The notes beneath the pieces are model-generated. The model was not told where the DNA came from. It worked only from the letters and a program-made list of their open reading frames with translations, and ran no database searches. Positions 6,374-8,426 of a stretch of 8,426 nt of DNA are shown piece after piece. Source of the DNA: Quisquiliibacterium sp. (lineage in GTDB: Bacteria > Pseudomonadota > Gammaproteobacteria > Burkholderiales > Burkholderiaceae_E). Location: contig JAURMJ010000308.1 of the NCBI GenBank assembly GCA_030830765.1, positions 1 to 8,426 on the forward strand, given 5' to 3'. How positions within the stretch are numbered: position 1 is the stretch's first letter; the number at the start of each line of letters is the position of its first letter. A program made the translations under genes and the position numbers.

Positions 6374-7305
6374 TCCGTGCGTGCCGAGACTGGCATGTGC
6401 GGCTTCATCCCGTTTTCACTGGATGTTGGATAACCCAGTTCATGGAGCAAGGCCACCCCCGCACGGATCAGTCGCGTTGTTGGCCTTGCCTTGGGCTGAG
6501 CCAACACCAGCGTGTTGGTGATCGGCGGCCAACCGATCTCAACGATCCTGATCCTTGCCGAGGCGGTGGTGACGGCCAAACTGCGCGGAAGAATCGCACA
6601 ACCAGTCCCGCCTTCCACCAGGCTCTTCAGGATGGACGCGCCATTGACCTCGGCAATCGGCACCAGTCGGACCCCGATTGCCCGCGTGGAGGCATCGACA
6701 AGGTCACGAATTGCGTTCGAGGGGGCCGGCAACAGCAACGGAAACTTCTGAAGATCACGAATCCCAATGCTGGCAGGGACATCGGAGTAGGACGAAGGAA
6801 TAATCATCACAAGGTCTTCGTGCTTCAAGACCTGGTAGTCAAGTTGCGGTGATGCCGGCGGATCGAACAGCAAGGCGACATCGATGCGCCCAGCAATCAG
6901 CCACTCGCGCAGATTAACCGTCAGGCCTTCCACAATCGACAGCGTGGCCTCAGGGAAGAGCTCGATAAAACGGATCACCAGAGGGCTGGCGAGGTCGCGC
7001 GCAATCGACGGCGGCAATCCGATGGTCAGCTTCCCCCTTGGAGAGGCATGCAGTTCATACATGGCCTCCCGAGTCCGATCGGCAAGCTCGAGCATCGCAC
7101 GCGCATGCGCGACCAGTGCCAGTCCTGCTTCTGTCGGCAGCACGCCGCGACCGGTCCGAATCAGAAGGCGTTCGCCAAATTCCTCTTCCAGGCTGGCAAT
7201 TTCACGACTGAGCGTGGGCTGCGACAGATTGGTCAGCGCAGCTGCCCGCACGAAGCTACCGGTCTCCACGACCTGAATGAAATTTGCCAATTGTCGAAGT
7301 TCCAC
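6370..7305 (-). CDS. LysR-family transcriptional regulator
   Basis: This is a 311-residue regulator. The winged helix-turn-helix is at about 1-60: ELRQLANFIQVVETGSF, then AAALTNLSQPTLSREIASLE (HTH about 17-40) and LLIRTGRGVLPTEAG. A linker helix and a periplasmic-binding-like effector domain follow (about 90-295, starting GKLTIGLPPS). The IAGRIDVALLFDPP segment is reminiscent of the Nac/Cbl-like branch. I place the start at the GTG at 7303-7305, preceded by AGGA at 7 bases and giving the normal LysR N-terminus. An upstream GTG at 7360-7362 would add 19 residues without a ribosome-binding site. It is divergent from the Bug receptor gene, so the likely target is the shared intergenic region; the effector is unknown. 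Its stop overlaps that of the dehydrogenase. Confidence 0.95.
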   Translation of the reverse strand: MELRQLANFIQVVETGSFVRAAALTNLSQPTLSREIASLEEEFGERLLIRTGRGVLPTEAGLALVAHARAMLELADRTREAMYELHASPRGKLTIGLPPSIARDLASPLVIRFIELFPEATLSIVEGLTVNLREWLIAGRIDVALLFDPPASPQLDYQVLKHEDLVMIIPSSYSDVPASIGIRDLQKFPLLLPAPSNAIRDLVDASTRAIGVRLVPIAEVNGASILKSLVEGGTGCAILPRSLAVTTASARIRIVEIGWPPITNTLVLAQPKARPTTRLIRAGVALLHELGYPTSSENGMKPHMPVSARTD

Positions 7306-7312
7306 AAACGAA

Positions 7313-7316
7313 TCCT
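7313..7316 (-). promoter_or_regulatory. Shine-Dalgarno fixing the GTG start of the LysR gene
   Basis: AGGA on the minus strand lies 7 bases before the GTG at 7303-7305. It supports the shorter LysR start over the upstream GTG at 7360-7362, which has no such motif. Confidence 0.65.
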
Positions 7317-7393
7317 GCTTAACAAGGTCCAGCGAAACGGGAAGCCCGGAGAATGCAACCACGGTGCATGATTTGCAAGATTCAATTTTCTTT

Positions 7394-7450
7394 CTATGCA
7401 GCTATTCTTTTAATGCATATCCTCTATCCATACTGCATAGCTGCTATACC
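7394..7450. promoter_or_regulatory. Candidate LysR operator array between lysR and the Bug gene
   Basis: The intergenic region (7306-7551) has an AT-rich core; 7381-7440 is about one third G+C by hand count. It holds a perfect 8-base inverted repeat, CTATGCAG (7394-7401) and CTGCATAG (7433-7440), with centres 39 bases apart. ATGCAT (7413-7418) lies midway, so TATGCA/TGCATA recurs at steps of 19 and 20 bases, about two helical turns. ATAGC-T-GCTAT (7437-7447) overlaps the right arm. TATACC at 7445-7450, preceded by TG, resembles an extended -10 for the Bug gene, and two TTGACG copies lie at 7490 and 7503 without a matching -10. The layout suits a LysR tetramer controlling both genes, but binding is inferred. 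Confidence 0.5.
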
Positions 7451-7541
7451 TTCTGAATGATTCCTCGTCGGTGATTCTTCACGCAGAATTTGACGCTTGC
7501 GATTGACGGCCTGTCACTGAAGATCGGTTGGCTCAAGCCCC

Positions 7542-7545
7542 GGAG
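7542..7545 (+). promoter_or_regulatory. Shine-Dalgarno fixing the GTG start of the Bug gene
   Basis: GGAG (in CGGAGAA) lies 6 bases before the GTG at 7552-7554. The signal peptide that follows confirms this start. Confidence 0.7.
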
Positions 7546-7551
7546 AATCTC

Positions 7552-8426
7552 GTGTTTAAAAAACTAAGCTGCGCGATTGCGCTGGCCTTGTGCATCTCGG
7601 CGGCTCCGGCCTTCGCCCAACAGAGCACGACTCGAATCATCGTCTCCTTCCCGCCTGGCGGTCCTGTTGACTTTGTGGCCCGAACGATCGCCGAGCAGTT
7701 GGGCAAAGAACTTGGACGCCGGGTCATCGTTGAAAACAAGGCGGGCGCCAACGGAGCCATCGGCGCAGAGGCTGTTGCGCGTTCAGCGCCGGATGGCAGC
7801 ACACTCTGGCTTACCAGCGTTGGAGCTGCTGCAATCAACCCGTCGCTCTACAACAAGCTCCCCTACGACATGAAAGCCGACTTTGCGCCGATTTCATTGG
7901 TCGTCAACAACGTCGAGCTGATGGTCGTCAATCCAGCCAACCCGGCCAACAGTGCGGCGGAATTCATTGCCGCCGCCAAAACACGCAAAGCACCAACGCC
8001 TTTTGCTTCAACCGGGATTGGCAGCATTCCGCATTTCGCACTTGAGCAACTGGCCGATACCGGAAAGGCGCCGTTGCTGCACGTCCCGTATAAAGGGGCA
8101 GCCCCGGCGATTACTGATCTTCTCGGCCAACAGGTTGACGCATTCTTCGGTGATGTCCCGGGCCTGATCAGTCATGTCCGTTCCGGCCGTCTCAAAGCGA
8201 TCGGCATCGCAGCGGACAAACGACACCCGCTGCTGCCCGACGTCAAAACCTTGAACGAACAAGGTCTGCCGGGCGTCGACTCGGAAAACTGGTACGGGCT
8301 GTTCGCGCCGGCAAAAACACCTCCGGAAATCATCACCAGACTGAATGCAGCAGTTCGCAAGACCATCGCAACCGCCATGGTCAACGAACGGCTCGCAGCC
8401 AATGGCGCAGAACCGATCTCCAGTAC
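7552..8426 (+). CDS. Bug/TctC-family tripartite tricarboxylate transporter substrate-binding protein (3' truncated)
   Basis: The frame is open from the GTG to the right edge (291 codons visible; family members are about 320 residues, so about 30 are missing). It is a periplasmic solute receptor of the Bug family (TctC domain). A Sec signal peptide covers residues 1-22 (FKK, a hydrophobic Ala/Leu core, APAFA before Gln23). The mature protein opens with the family signature RIIVSFPPGGPVDFVAR (28-44), whose Asp40 usually contacts a ligand carboxylate through water. It continues with GRRVIVENKAGANGAIGAE, APDGSTL, VPYKGAAPAITDLLGQQVDAFF and the late WYGLFAP. Bug proteins often act without a local TctA/TctB membrane pair, and none is visible here. 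The ligand, probably a carboxylate, cannot be deduced. The divergent LysR gene is the likely regulator. Confidence 0.95.
   Translation, partial: MFKKLSCAIALALCISAAPAFAQQSTTRIIVSFPPGGPVDFVARTIAEQLGKELGRRVIVENKAGANGAIGAEAVARSAPDGSTLWLTSVGAAAINPSLYNKLPYDMKADFAPISLVVNNVELMVVNPANPANSAAEFIAAAKTRKAPTPFASTGIGSIPHFALEQLADTGKAPLLHVPYKGAAPAITDLLGQQVDAFFGDVPGLISHVRSGRLKAIGIAADKRHPLLPDVKTLNEQGLPGVDSENWYGLFAPAKTPPEIITRLNAAVRKTIATAMVNERLAANGAEPISS

Noticed and set aside
7533..7838. Minus-strand open frames in the right-hand end as real genes
   Set aside because: The plus strand here encodes an uninterrupted Bug receptor with signal peptide and family motifs that runs off the window edge.
1..8426. Mobile element, defence system, CRISPR array or tRNA
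   Set aside because: No transposase or integrase motifs, direct-repeat arrays or cloverleaf-like sequences were seen. Nearly all the sequence is explained by housekeeping and metabolic genes.

Overview
The window looks like ordinary chromosome from a GC-rich betaproteobacterium, most likely Burkholderiales. This rests on gene content: a Bug/TctC-type tricarboxylate-receptor gene divergent from a LysR regulator, and a housekeeping block rnhA / yafS-like methyltransferase / gloB / mltD that is also neighbouring in E. coli. It is inference; no rRNA or marker gene is present. I see no mobile element, tRNA, rRNA, CRISPR array or phage gene.

Layout. (1) Bases 1-609 are the 3' two thirds of a fold-type I PLP aminotransferase (+), cut by the window edge. 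(2) Facing it are rnhA (RNase HI) and an upstream YafS-like methyltransferase, both on the minus strand, joined by an ATGA stop/start overlap. (3) Divergent from the methyltransferase is gloB (glyoxalase II, +), followed after 131 bases with its own probable promoter by mltD (LysM-containing lytic transglycosylase lipoprotein, +). (4) Convergent with mltD is an FMN nitroreductase (-). (5) Across a 185-base divergent intergenic region lies a beta-hydroxyacid dehydrogenase (+) that resembles the sulfolactaldehyde reductase YihU more than classical 3-hydroxyisobutyrate dehydrogenases. (6) Convergent with it is a LysR regulator (-). Across a 246-base AT-rich intergenic region with inverted repeats is a Bug-family periplasmic receptor (+), which runs off the right edge.

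The genes are packed very tightly. Two of the three convergent pairs overlap at their stop codons (CTAG at 4563-4566, CTAA at 6370-6373) and the third has a 4-base gap. The divergent methyltransferase/gloB pair can both start within one CATG. Four genes start with TTG or GTG, each supported by a Shine-Dalgarno sequence.

The first half serves general cell maintenance: R-loop and primer RNA removal, methylglyoxal detoxification and peptidoglycan turnover. The second half looks like accessory metabolism: a regulated solute receptor, an oxidoreductase possibly acting on a small sulfonate- or carboxylate-aldehyde, and a nitroreductase. I found no clear undescribed multi-gene system. The best leads are the YihU-like active site and the repeat array between lysR and the Bug gene.
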